Shown here piece by piece: positions 24,931-31,768 of a DNA stretch of 64,000 bases. A model generated the notes under the pieces. That model did no database searches. It was given only the letters and a program-made list of their open reading frames with translations, and was not told where the DNA came from. The stretch's first letter is position 1; every line of letters starts with the position of its first letter. Origin of the DNA: Wenyingzhuangia sp. 2_MG-2023. Its GTDB lineage: Bacteria > Bacteroidota > Bacteroidia > Flavobacteriales > Flavobacteriaceae. The DNA lies in contig NZ_JAUOSB010000001.1 of the NCBI RefSeq assembly GCF_030548295.1, positions 372,001 to 436,000 on the forward strand. Direction: 5' to 3'. A program made the translations under genes and the position numbers.

Positions 24931-24999
24931 AAAACGCGGTCTTTAAGGGTACAACCCAAAACCAATATTTGCAATGTTAATCACTTAAAAACATTGTAA

Positions 25000-25281
25000 A
25001 TGACACAGTCAATTTTATTGCAAAATGTAAGTCCCGAAACATTAACTCAGTTAATTAAAGAGGGAGTTAAAAGTCAATTAGAAGACTTTAAAAAAACTTT
25101 AAACACTCATAACCCTAATGAGTTGTTAACACGTGAAGAAACGTGTAAATTCCTACAAATAGACTCAAGTACGCTTTGGCACTGGACTAACAAAGGTAAA
25201 GTCAAAGCTTATGGTATTGCAAACCGCCGATACTATAAAAAAGCGGAGTTGTTAGAATGTTTAACACCATTAAAAAAATAA
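25000..25281 (+). CDS. helix-turn-helix protein (MerR/excisionase-like)
   Basis: A 93-aa protein with C-terminal HTH_17 domain: ELLTREETCKFLQI, STLWHWTNKGKV, NRRYYKKAELL. It is clearly paralogous to the element 1 protein at 9282-9560, with both an N-terminal helical region and the same wing. It is followed 4 nt later by the 104-aa gene, so it probably opens the replication operon. Likely excisionase or replication regulator. Confidence 0.85.
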   Translation: MTQSILLQNVSPETLTQLIKEGVKSQLEDFKKTLNTHNPNELLTREETCKFLQIDSSTLWHWTNKGKVKAYGIANRRYYKKAELLECLTPLKK

Positions 25282-25285
25282 GGCT

Positions 25286-25600
25286 ATGAGTACTACCAAT
25301 ACACAAAGCCTTAAAGATAATAGTTATAAGCAAGGCAAAAATACACAAAGAGCAAATCAAAAGAAAACCATATTTCTGTATTTAAAAGAAAACATTGCAA
25401 CAGCTTCAATGGTTTCAGATGCAACAGGTATTCCCCAAAAATCTATTTGTAGATACAAAAGAGATTTAGAAAAAAAAAGGTTACTCTATGAGGTTGAAAA
25501 AAGAACCTGTAAAAAGACAGGGTTCAAAGCATGGTATTTAACTACAAATCCTGAATTGTTTCCTCCGTCAAACCAATTAGATATTCCATTTAACTATTAA
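25286..25600 (+). CDS. small winged-helix-like DNA-binding protein
   Basis: A 104-aa protein. The middle reads ENIATASMVSDATGIPQKS and ICRYKRDLEKKRLLYEVEK, a helix-turn-helix followed by a basic wing. The N-terminus is polar and basic, the C-terminus Pro-rich. Similar small HTH proteins accompany replication genes in Bacteroidota elements. The stop is followed directly by the ATG of the replication gene (0-nt gap), which suggests coupled translation. Confidence 0.65.
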   Translation: MSTTNTQSLKDNSYKQGKNTQRANQKKTIFLYLKENIATASMVSDATGIPQKSICRYKRDLEKKRLLYEVEKRTCKKTGFKAWYLTTNPELFPPSNQLDIPFNY

Positions 25601-26470
25601 ATGTGTAGGTTAAATTATATTCCAATTGATTTTATAAAAGCTGAGGTTATAGGTTTAAGTAAAACAGTTTTTGAAACCAACTCTCTACTAGATTTTATTT
25701 GTAAAGTAAGCACAAGCACTGGAGAAATTTTTGAGTACAAAGAAGCTCGTTTTAAGAATTTTAAAATACAAATATTTAATAGTGGGAGAGTTTGGATTTC
25801 AGGAAGCATTCATATCTATTCTAATGACGGTAAACACAATTATAACGATATGAATCAAAGTTGTTTTCTAAACACCTTAAAACTGCTAAAAAAAGAGTTA
25901 TTAATAGAGCCATTTAATTTAAAAATCCTAAATCTTGAATGGGGTTATAACATCATACCATTATTACTAATGAGTAATTATGTTATAGATAGATGCGTAC
26001 AACATTTATCCGTAGACAAAACCGTAGGAATTGATTGTAAAATAGAGGGTAAATACATTCAATTTAAACACTCTAATTATATTTTAAAAATCTACAATAA
26101 AGGTTTACAGTATAAATTAAATAAAGAGGTTTTAAGGATTGAAGTAAAGCAAATGAATTGGTCTAAATACAGAGCAAAAGGAATCTATACACTTGAAGAC
26201 TTTATAAACTGTGATAAAAAGGTATTTTTTGATGAATTAATTACTCAATGGAACAATATTATTTTTTATGATATTGATAATACAATAACTAAAAAGTATA
26301 TCGAATACCAAACCAATACATTTTGGAACGAGAGAAACAATTTGTATTCAAGAAAAAACAAAAAATATCATTTAGACAAACTAAAAAAGTTAAACAAAAC
26401 TATAGGTTACAACACACAAAACAAAATAGTAGAATTATTAATAAAAAAGGGTAACGAATTACAAGTTTAG
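25601..26470 (+). CDS. putative replication initiator resembling filamentous-phage gene II
   Basis: A 289-aa protein. The segment ISGSIHIYSNDGKHNYND (66-83), then LNLEWGYNI, IYNKGLQY (164-171), LRIEVKQMNW (178-187) and GIYTLEDF follow the pattern I know from gene II/X-type (Phage_CRI, Rep_G2) rolling-circle initiators. If correct it nicks one strand of the excised circle and starts rolling-circle copying. The catalytic Tyr cannot be named. It starts directly at the stop of the 104-aa gene. A 12-bp inverted repeat covers its 3' end and the following gap. Family call by memory of motif spacing only. Confidence 0.5.
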   Translation: MCRLNYIPIDFIKAEVIGLSKTVFETNSLLDFICKVSTSTGEIFEYKEARFKNFKIQIFNSGRVWISGSIHIYSNDGKHNYNDMNQSCFLNTLKLLKKELLIEPFNLKILNLEWGYNIIPLLLMSNYVIDRCVQHLSVDKTVGIDCKIEGKYIQFKHSNYILKIYNKGLQYKLNKEVLRIEVKQMNWSKYRAKGIYTLEDFINCDKKVFFDELITQWNNIIFYDIDNTITKKYIEYQTNTFWNERNNLYSRKNKKYHLDKLKKLNKTIGYNTQNKIVELLIKKGNELQV

Positions 26471-26518
26471 ATTTGGGTAACATATTACATCTTTAATTAT
26501 AGATACAATTCGTTACCC
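26449..26518. repeat. 12-bp inverted repeat GGGTAACGAATT at the end of the rep gene
   Basis: GGGTAACGAATT (26449-26460) and its exact complement AATTCGTTACCC (26507-26518), with a further GGGTAAC at 26475-26481. The 46-bp spacing and lack of a T-run argue against a terminator. Possible rolling-circle origin or initiator-binding site. Confidence 0.55.
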
Positions 26519-26568
26519 ATAACAAACAAATAATCTTCTCTAATTATTTAGGTTTAAAAAATAATAAT

Positions 26569-27117
26569 ATGGCTAAAAATTACACGTTCCCTTTCTTATT
26601 TGATGAGGTTAAAAGTTTATCTATTACAGATTTAAAGAAACTTAAATACCTACAACAAAACTACTTAATTAAGGGAACTGTTAACTGGGTTAGACAAGGA
26701 GAAAACTCAGGAAGTATAAATATCAAAACTTCATTAAATAAAAATGATAATTATGTTGAATTTAATTACATCTGTAATGATATACAACACAATTACAAAG
26801 TTAATTTAGTGTTTACAAAATCAAATCTAAACAAAGGTGATATTTGGTATTTTAAATGCAAATACACTGGAGTAAGATGTAGAAAATTACATTTAATTAA
26901 TGGCATATTTCAACATAGAAGTATTTTAAAAACTGGAATGTACTCAACACAAACCACAAGTAAAAGCTATAGAGAATTAGAAAAAACACATGGAGCGTAT
27001 TTTAAATTTGACATTTACTATACAGAGCTACGTAGTAAATATTTTAAAAAATACTATAGAGGGAAACCAACAAAAAGATATTTACGCTTAATGAAATTAA
27101 CCAGTCAAATACACTAA
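26569..27117 (+). CDS. conserved hypothetical element protein with WYF-C...TG-RCRKL motif
   Basis: A 182-aa basic protein. The striking motif W93-Y-F-x-C97-x-x-T-G101-x-R-C104-R-K-L recurs, as far as I remember, in hypothetical proteins of integrative elements and phages. The two Cys could bind metal with other residues (His118 nearby). Residues 37-80 look beta-rich (GTVNWVRQGENSGSINIK). The C-terminus is very basic (KKYYRGKPTKRYLRL), suggesting nucleic-acid binding. No function is assigned. It is the gene nearest to the ssrA att site. Confidence 0.65.
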   Translation: MAKNYTFPFLFDEVKSLSITDLKKLKYLQQNYLIKGTVNWVRQGENSGSINIKTSLNKNDNYVEFNYICNDIQHNYKVNLVFTKSNLNKGDIWYFKCKYTGVRCRKLHLINGIFQHRSILKTGMYSTQTTSKSYRELEKTHGAYFKFDIYYTELRSKYFKKYYRGKPTKRYLRLMKLTSQIH

Positions 27118-27129
27118 AAGAACACCGAC

Positions 27130-27149
27130 CGTACATAAATCGTACAATT
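27130..27149 (+). repeat. two 11-bp-spaced CGTACA repeats (right arm sites)
   Basis: CGTACATAA at 27130-27138 and CGTACAATT at 27141-27149, in the same orientation and period as those at 22398-22417. They end 52 bp from the att core, against 53 bp in element 1. Confidence 0.65.
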
Positions 27150-27158
27150 AAAAAAATA

Positions 27159-27200
27159 AAAAAACCTAAACACCTACAAGTAAGTTGTTTAGGTTTTTTA
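27159..27200 (-). terminator. ssrA terminator supplied by element 2
   Basis: AACCTAAAC (27163-27171) pairs with GTTTAGGTT (27187-27195). On the minus strand a long T-run follows (complement of the A-rich 27149-27164). It stands directly behind the tmRNA 3' end but lies inside the element. Confidence 0.8.
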
Positions 27201-27201
27201 A

Positions 27202-27220
27202 TTGTGGAGACGCCGAGAAT
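27202..27220. repeat. attachment core, ssrA side of element 2
   Basis: The 19-bp repeat identical to 22242-22260. It forms the 3' acceptor strand and part of the T-stem of the tmRNA. Confidence 0.92.
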
Positions 27221-27601
27221 CGAACTCGGGTCCAAACGAGCAATCGCGTAGCTTTCTACATGCATAGTTTCTATCCAATTGTCGGCAGTGGGCTGGCTAA
27301 AAACGACCTACCCAAAACTTAACTTATTGAGTTTCGAAAACGCAGCTAAGTTATACGTTTTCTATCTAGACTTTTACGACACCTCTAAATTGCACGCGGT
27401 CTATCAGCGCTGGCATGAGATGCATAGCTTGCTCACCTTGTGAGCCTAGGCCTTATCGTACTATTAATTCAGATAATTAGGCAGCCATGGCGAAAGATTC
27501 TTCACCGTTTGTTGTTTTAGAACCTCGATTTACGAGAATGAGTTCCATCTCTCGGCATGCTTACTAGTTAACTGACCTCGCTGTCAAAACCAGTCGTCCC
27601 C
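27205..27601 (-). ncRNA. ssrA: transfer-messenger RNA (tmRNA)
   Basis: Rescues stalled ribosomes by acting as alanine tRNA and as mRNA for a degradation tag. On the minus strand the 5' end is GGGGACGACTGGTTTTGACAGCG and the 3' end ...GTTCGATTCTCGGCGTCTCCA. GGGGACG pairs with CGTCTCC over 7 bp including a G-U, with discriminator A at 27205. CCA is not encoded. The tag frame ends GEESFAMAA followed by TAA (27506 down to 27477), close to the Cytophaga-type tag. Resumption at the GGT is my reading. Length is 397 nt. The 3' end is the attachment core of element 2 and is kept intact. Confidence 0.95.
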
Positions 27602-27620
27602 ATATTGTCAAAGAAGTTTG

Positions 27621-27628
27621 CAAATGTA
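27621..27628 (-). promoter_or_regulatory. -7 box of ssrA
   Basis: TACATTTG on the minus strand, 19 nt before the mature 5' end, consistent with a short leader removed by RNase P. Confidence 0.55.
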
Positions 27629-27667
27629 TATATTTATACGCTCAAAACATATACCAATATACAAATA

Positions 27668-27901
27668 ATGAACAATTTGTCAGATAAAGAATATTTAATC
27701 AAACTAGCAAACACTAAAATGCCTTTTGGAAAGTACAAAGGCTATGATTTGATTAATTTGCCCGAACATTATATTGTATGGTATAGAACCAAGGGATTTC
27801 CAGCAGGAACCTTAGGTAAAATGATGGCTGAGGTGTATGAGCTAAAGCTAAATGGATTAGAAGAGTTGATTAGAAAACTAAAAAACAGACAAACTCCATA
27901 A
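27668..27901 (+). CDS. DUF3820 family protein
   Basis: A 77-aa small cytosolic protein from ATG 27668 (MNNLSDKEYLIKLANTKMPF). The FGKYKGYDLINLPEHYIVWY core (residues ~19-38) is the DUF3820 signature, sometimes described as putative quorum-sensing or nuclease-associated. The function is unknown. A longer in-frame start at 27605 overlaps the ssrA promoter region and is rejected. It is divergent from ssrA, with about 66 bp between. Confidence 0.85.
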   Translation: MNNLSDKEYLIKLANTKMPFGKYKGYDLINLPEHYIVWYRTKGFPAGTLGKMMAEVYELKLNGLEELIRKLKNRQTP

Positions 27902-27913
27902 CATTCCTAAAGA

Positions 27914-27958
27914 AGAGTCCAGAAAGATAAAACATCAAATTTCTTTCTTCTGGACTCT
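27914..27958. terminator. hairpin between convergent genes
   Basis: AGAGTCCAGAA (27914-27924) pairs with TTCTGGACTCT (27948-27958). T-runs are weak on both strands, so it may be a terminator of both genes or only an RNA-stabilising hairpin. Confidence 0.6.
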
Positions 27959-27978
27959 AAAATAACAATCTCGAAAAG

Positions 27979-28587
27979 TTATTTTTTATTGTACAACATC
28001 GGGTTCAATTCATCGTCATTGTACATTTTCATTTGCTTGTACACTTTCATGTATTTGTCACCACTCTCAATATCCGTAACCAAATCATCAATAGCCGTAG
28101 ACAAATCTATTCTTTGCTCTAACAAAATATCTAATTTTTTCTGACACGCTGCTCGGTGACTTTCAGAAGCAGACTCTCTATTTACCTCTTCTGCCATGTG
28201 ATATATTTTCAATGCCAAAATAGACAATCTGTCAATAGCCCATGCAGGACTTTCAGAATTGATTTTTGCATTGTTCTTAGGCTGTACGTCTGCGTACTTT
28301 TGTAAAAAATAACTATCCACATACTCCACCATGTCTGTTCTGTCTTGATTAGAAGCATCTATTCTTCTTTTCAAAGCCAAAGCTTCTATAGGATCTATTT
28401 CTGGCAAACGAATAATATCTTCAAAATGCCACTGAACCGTATCTATCCAACATTTTCTGTACAACAAATGCTCCAAAGTACTTGCCTTATAAATATTTTC
28501 AAAAGGCTGATCTACATCATCTACTACGTGATATTTCGCAATCACAGCATCAAATATTTTATTAAAATCTTGTGCTTTTAAACTCAT
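27979..28587 (-). CDS. DUF4254 domain protein
   Basis: A 202-aa all-helical cytosolic protein matching DUF4254: RKCWIDTVQWHFEDIIR, LALKRRIDASNQDRTDMVEYVD and SPAWAIDRLSILALKIYHM. In Bacteroidota this family usually accompanies glycosyltransferase genes of envelope assembly, though here its neighbour is an acidic hypothetical protein starting one gene upstream with a 1-nt gap. Molecular role unknown. Confidence 0.85.
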   Translation of the reverse strand: MSLKAQDFNKIFDAVIAKYHVVDDVDQPFENIYKASTLEHLLYRKCWIDTVQWHFEDIIRLPEIDPIEALALKRRIDASNQDRTDMVEYVDSYFLQKYADVQPKNNAKINSESPAWAIDRLSILALKIYHMAEEVNRESASESHRAACQKKLDILLEQRIDLSTAIDDLVTDIESGDKYMKVYKQMKMYNDDELNPMLYNKK

Positions 28588-28588
28588 C

Positions 28589-29389
28589 TTAATTAAATTT
28601 TCTATCGATTAACAAAAGTAGTCTTTCTTCGTATACTTCTTTTCCGCTCCAATTATACTCCTTTTTTATCATTTTCAAGAAAGATAAAGCTTCTTTTTGC
28701 GATTCCATTGTGTTTAATTGCGAAACCACTCTATTAAAATCTTCTTGACTATTGGCAAACAAATGTTTCACAAAAGCAATTCTATCATTCAAGTCTATCT
28801 GCAAACTCTTTTGTTGCATCATTGCATCATTGATAGATTTTTTAGGAGCTAATCTTTGTGCATTTTCAAACAAATCTGTCGTTACATCTAAAGAAACTGT
28901 AGTTCCAAACTCTCGTTCTAATGTAGATTGCAAAGAAGGTGTTGATTCTTCTATCTTTTCAAATTCTTGTATTTCTTCTTTTTCATGAAACAAATCAACA
29001 ATAGGTTCAGGCATTTCTTCAAGCTCTTCTACTACTCCATTTTCCACAATTGTTTCTTCAGTTTCAATCTTTATTTCTTCTACAACCACTGTCTCTACTA
29101 TCTCCGTATTCTCTTCTGCAGTCATTTCTTGCTCCACTACTTCTTCCTCCAACACCTCAACAGTATTTTTTTCCTCAGTGATTTCCACAAAAGTTTCAGT
29201 CACCAATTCCTCCATCGTTTTGGTATTTTGAGGAGTTTCTCTTACATATCTCTCCAAAAAAGACAACACAGACAACTGCTCATACAACTTATGAGCTTTA
29301 TTTTTTAAAGCTTCTACATCTCCTCCATTTTTCATTTTCAGAATACTATGAGCGAGACTCATCAATTCTGCTTCTATTTTTTTTTGCAT
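28589..29389 (-). CDS. acidic hypothetical protein, flavobacterial
   Basis: A 266-aa cytosolic protein of unknown function. An N-terminal helical part (1-60) is followed by a Glu/Val-rich low-complexity stretch of about 100 residues (EEKNTVEVLEEEVVEQE). The C-terminal helical domain (~170-266) reads SINDAMMQQKSLQIDLNDR and EDFNRVVSQLNTMES. It is upstream of and tightly linked to the DUF4254 gene. Such long acidic linkers suggest a scaffold or partner-binding role, which is only inference. Confidence 0.75.
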   Translation of the reverse strand: MQKKIEAELMSLAHSILKMKNGGDVEALKNKAHKLYEQLSVLSFLERYVRETPQNTKTMEELVTETFVEITEEKNTVEVLEEEVVEQEMTAEENTEIVETVVVEEIKIETEETIVENGVVEELEEMPEPIVDLFHEKEEIQEFEKIEESTPSLQSTLEREFGTTVSLDVTTDLFENAQRLAPKKSINDAMMQQKSLQIDLNDRIAFVKHLFANSQEDFNRVVSQLNTMESQKEALSFLKMIKKEYNWSGKEVYEERLLLLIDRKFN

Positions 29390-29434
29390 AAATACTTTGA
29401 TAAATTTAGGTTAGAGAGGTTGATTTTTATTTGA

Positions 29435-29442
29435 TAAATTTG
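29435..29442 (+). promoter_or_regulatory. -7 box of tdk
   Basis: TAAATTTG matches the consensus, with a TTG about 12 bp before it. The predicted leader is about 58 nt and contains a 17-codon open frame starting ATG 29475 that overlaps the tdk start. Confidence 0.5.
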
Positions 29443-29506
29443 TGCCACTTATCACTTTGCTAAAAACTTGCAAAATGGATAATACTAACACTGATAAAAT
29501 TACAAA

Positions 29507-30091
29507 ATGTTTCTGGAAAACACCGTAAACCCAAAAGAACAATTTGGATGGATTGAAGTTATTTGTGGATCTATGTTTTCGGGTAAAACCGAAGAGTTGA
29601 TCCGTAGATTGAAACGCGCTCAGATTGCCAAACAACGAATTGAAATTTTCAAACCCACTATAGACACCAGATACAACGATGAAGATGTAGTATCTCACGA
29701 TGCCAATCAAATTCGCTCTACTCCTGTTCCTGCAGCAGCAAACATTCGTTTGTTAGCCAATGATGTTGATGTAGTTGGAATTGATGAAGCTCAATTTTTT
29801 GATGACGAAATTGTAAATGTGTGCAACGATTTAGCCAACAAAGGAATTAGAGTTATTGTAGCTGGATTGGATATGGATTTTAAAGGAAAACCCTTTGGTC
29901 CCATGCCTTACTTAATGGCAACAGCAGAATATGTAACCAAAGTACACGCTATTTGCACCAAAACAGGAAACCTAGCACACTACAGCCACCGAAAAACTAG
30001 CGATGAAAAACAAGTAATGTTGGGTGAGAATGATGCCTACGAACCTTTGAGTCGAGCAGCTTTTTACAAAGAAAATGTAAAAAACAATTAG
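29507..30091 (+). CDS. tdk: thymidine kinase
   Basis: Phosphorylates thymidine to dTMP in nucleotide salvage. It is 194 aa, a type II kinase. The P-loop is GSMFSGKT (21-28), the catalytic region GIDEAQFF, and the lasso-like segment ends [14 protein letters not shown]. The zinc ribbon of E. coli-type enzymes (two C-x2-C pairs) is mostly lost: only one Cys remains in the CTKTG segment. The start [15 protein letters not shown] fits flavobacterial homologues. It is followed 1 nt later by alr. Confidence 0.93.
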   Translation: MFLENTVNPKEQFGWIEVICGSMFSGKTEELIRRLKRAQIAKQRIEIFKPTIDTRYNDEDVVSHDANQIRSTPVPAAANIRLLANDVDVVGIDEAQFFDDEIVNVCNDLANKGIRVIVAGLDMDFKGKPFGPMPYLMATAEYVTKVHAICTKTGNLAHYSHRKTSDEKQVMLGENDAYEPLSRAAFYKENVKNN

Positions 30092-30092
30092 A

Positions 30093-31199
30093 ATGGAAAA
30101 CCACCATGTTACGCAGTTAGAAATTGATTTATCTGCTCTAAAACACAATTTTCACTACTTAAAAAACAAAACAAAACGCGGAACCAAAACATTGGCCGTT
30201 GTAAAAGCTTTTTCTTATGGTTTGGAACCTGTTGGAATAGCTAACGAACTTGAAAAACAAGGTGTTGATTATTTTGGTGTTGCTTACGCTGATGAGGGGA
30301 TTAAGCTACGTGAACAAGGAATTACAAAGCCAATCTTGGTTTTGCATGCTCAAACATTCAACTATCCTTTGTTGGTAAAATATTGTTTAGAACCGAACAT
30401 CTATTCTCTACACACTTTAAAAGAATTTAGCTCTTTTGCCAAACAAGAAAATTTAACGAACTATCCTATTCATTTAAAATTCAATTCAGGCCTAAACAGA
30501 TTGGGATTCAATTTAGAAGAAGTTGATGAACTTTTGAAACTTGTAACAAAGAACCAAAACATTAAAGTGGTTTCAGCTTTTTCACACATTGCCGCCAGTG
30601 AAGATTTGAATGAAAAAGAATTTACCGAAGGTCAGATACATACGTTTGATAAAATCACCACAAAGTTACGTTCAAAATTAACGGATCCTTTTACGGTGCA
30701 CATGAGCAACACTTCTGGTGTTATCAATTACCCTAACGCTCATTTTGATATGGTTAGATTGGGAATTGGTCTGTACGGTTTTGGAAACGATGCCAAAGAG
30801 ACATCCAATCTTAAAAACGTAGCTACTTTAAAATCTATTATTTCACAAATCAGAAAAGTACCCAAAGGCAGTAGCGTTAGTTACAACAGAGGACTTATTA
30901 CTGAAAAAGAAGAGAAAATTGCCATTATTCCTATTGGTCATGCGGATGGGTTTTCTAGACCACTGGGTTGTGGAAACGGATATGTAACCATCAACGGACA
31001 AAAAGCATACACTGCAGGAAATATTTGTATGGACATGATTTTAGTAAATGTAACAGAGATTGACTGCAAAGAAGGTGATGAAGTAATTATTTTTAACAAT
31101 CAACAAACTGTAGAAGAATTTGCTACCATTTGTAACACCATTTCTTACGAAATTTTAACTGCTATTGCTCAGCGAATCAAACGTGTTTTCATCGACTAA
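30093..31199 (+). CDS. alr: alanine racemase
   Basis: A PLP enzyme interconverting L- and D-alanine for peptidoglycan. It is 368 aa. PLP Lys38 lies in VVKAFSYG (the usual VKANAYG is altered to KAFSYG). The second catalytic Tyr is in SVSYNRG, and GNICMDMI provides C-terminal active-site residues. It starts 1 nt after the tdk stop and is followed by mscL after 12 nt, so tdk-alr-mscL is one unit. Confidence 0.95.
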   Translation: MENHHVTQLEIDLSALKHNFHYLKNKTKRGTKTLAVVKAFSYGLEPVGIANELEKQGVDYFGVAYADEGIKLREQGITKPILVLHAQTFNYPLLVKYCLEPNIYSLHTLKEFSSFAKQENLTNYPIHLKFNSGLNRLGFNLEEVDELLKLVTKNQNIKVVSAFSHIAASEDLNEKEFTEGQIHTFDKITTKLRSKLTDPFTVHMSNTSGVINYPNAHFDMVRLGIGLYGFGNDAKETSNLKNVATLKSIISQIRKVPKGSSVSYNRGLITEKEEKIAIIPIGHADGFSRPLGCGNGYVTINGQKAYTAGNICMDMILVNVTEIDCKEGDEVIIFNNQQTVEEFATICNTISYEILTAIAQRIKRVFID

Positions 31200-31211
31200 A
31201 TTCACTTTAAA

Positions 31212-31646
31212 ATGGAACCAATAAAAACTAAAACCATCACTTTTTTTAAGGACTTTAAAGCTTTTCTAATGAAAGGCGATATTGTTAGTTTAGCAACCGC
31301 TGTTATTATTGGTAGTGCTTTTAAAACCATTGTTAGTTCTTTAGCTGCAGATATCTTAATGCCCATAGTGGGTCTTTTTCTAGGGAACAAAAACGTAAGT
31401 AATCTATTTATTGTATTAGGAAAAGGACATTATGAAACCTTGACTGAAGCAAAACAAGCTGATGCTGCTGTGTTGACTTATGGAAATTTTATCCAAGCTA
31501 TTATAGATTTTATAATCATTGGTTTTGTCATCTTTATATTTATCAAAGCATACGAAAAAACAAAAAAGAAAGAAGTTCCAAAACCTAAAGCCCCTACACA
31601 AGAACAATTGCTAACAGAAATCAGAGATTTATTAGCTAAAAAATAA
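31212..31646 (+). CDS. mscL: large-conductance mechanosensitive channel
   Basis: A 144-aa pentameric inner-membrane channel that opens under osmotic downshock. The N-terminal amphipathic helix and TM1 (FLMKGDIVSLATAVIIGSAF), a periplasmic loop, TM2 (~95-117) and the basic, then helical C-terminus (LLTEIRDLLAKK) are all present. Last gene of the tdk-alr-mscL unit, closed by a strong terminator. Confidence 0.95.
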   Translation: MEPIKTKTITFFKDFKAFLMKGDIVSLATAVIIGSAFKTIVSSLAADILMPIVGLFLGNKNVSNLFIVLGKGHYETLTEAKQADAAVLTYGNFIQAIIDFIIIGFVIFIFIKAYEKTKKKEVPKPKAPTQEQLLTEIRDLLAKK

Positions 31647-31648
31647 TC

Positions 31649-31683
31649 AAAATCCACTTAGAAATTCTAAGTGGATTTTCGCT
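31649..31683 (+). terminator. terminator after mscL
   Basis: AAAATCCACTTAGAA and TTCTAAGTGGATTTT form a perfect 15-bp stem with a 1-nt centre, followed by CGCTTTTT. Confidence 0.88.
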
Positions 31684-31738
31684 TTTTATTAAGAAACTAC
31701 AAAGGTGATTTTACCTTTCAGACATCGAATTAAAAAAG

Positions 31739-31746
31739 TAACTTTG
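31739..31746 (+). promoter_or_regulatory. -7 box of aspS
   Basis: TAACTTTG, 22 bp upstream of ATG 31769. Confidence 0.6.
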
Positions 31747-31768
31747 CCCCTTTAAATTGAAGCACAAC

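Larger units (their letters stand above)
22242..27220. mobile_element. integrative element 2 in ssrA (about 5 kb)
   Basis: Bounded by the 19-bp direct repeats 22242-22260 and 27202-27220, the latter forming the 3' end of the tmRNA gene. All genes are on the plus strand: integrase, 382-aa protein, HTH, 104-aa winged-helix-like protein, gene II-like replication protein and 182-aa protein. ssrA is a well-known integration site. The gene order parallels element 1. No conjugation, virion or obvious cargo gene is present, so it is either a satellite or relies on a host element for transfer. Confidence 0.9.

Noticed and set aside
22242-27220. Element 2 as an integrated filamentous phage
   Set aside because: Despite a gene II-like protein there is no Zot/pI ATPase, coat protein or adhesin gene; all six genes are accounted for.
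27044-27265. 73-codon minus-strand open frame at the ssrA end
   Set aside because: It lies across the tmRNA 3' end, terminator and att core, and is a chance frame.
6460-27645. Shared 15-mer TATTTATACGCTCAA near 6461 and 27630 as a link between the two integration sites
   Set aside because: In AT-rich DNA of this size a few such 15-bp matches are expected by chance, and the flanks differ completely.
29475-29528. 17-codon frame upstream of tdk as a leader peptide
   Set aside because: It overlaps the tdk start, but there are no attenuator hairpins or telling codon runs. Kept only as a remark.
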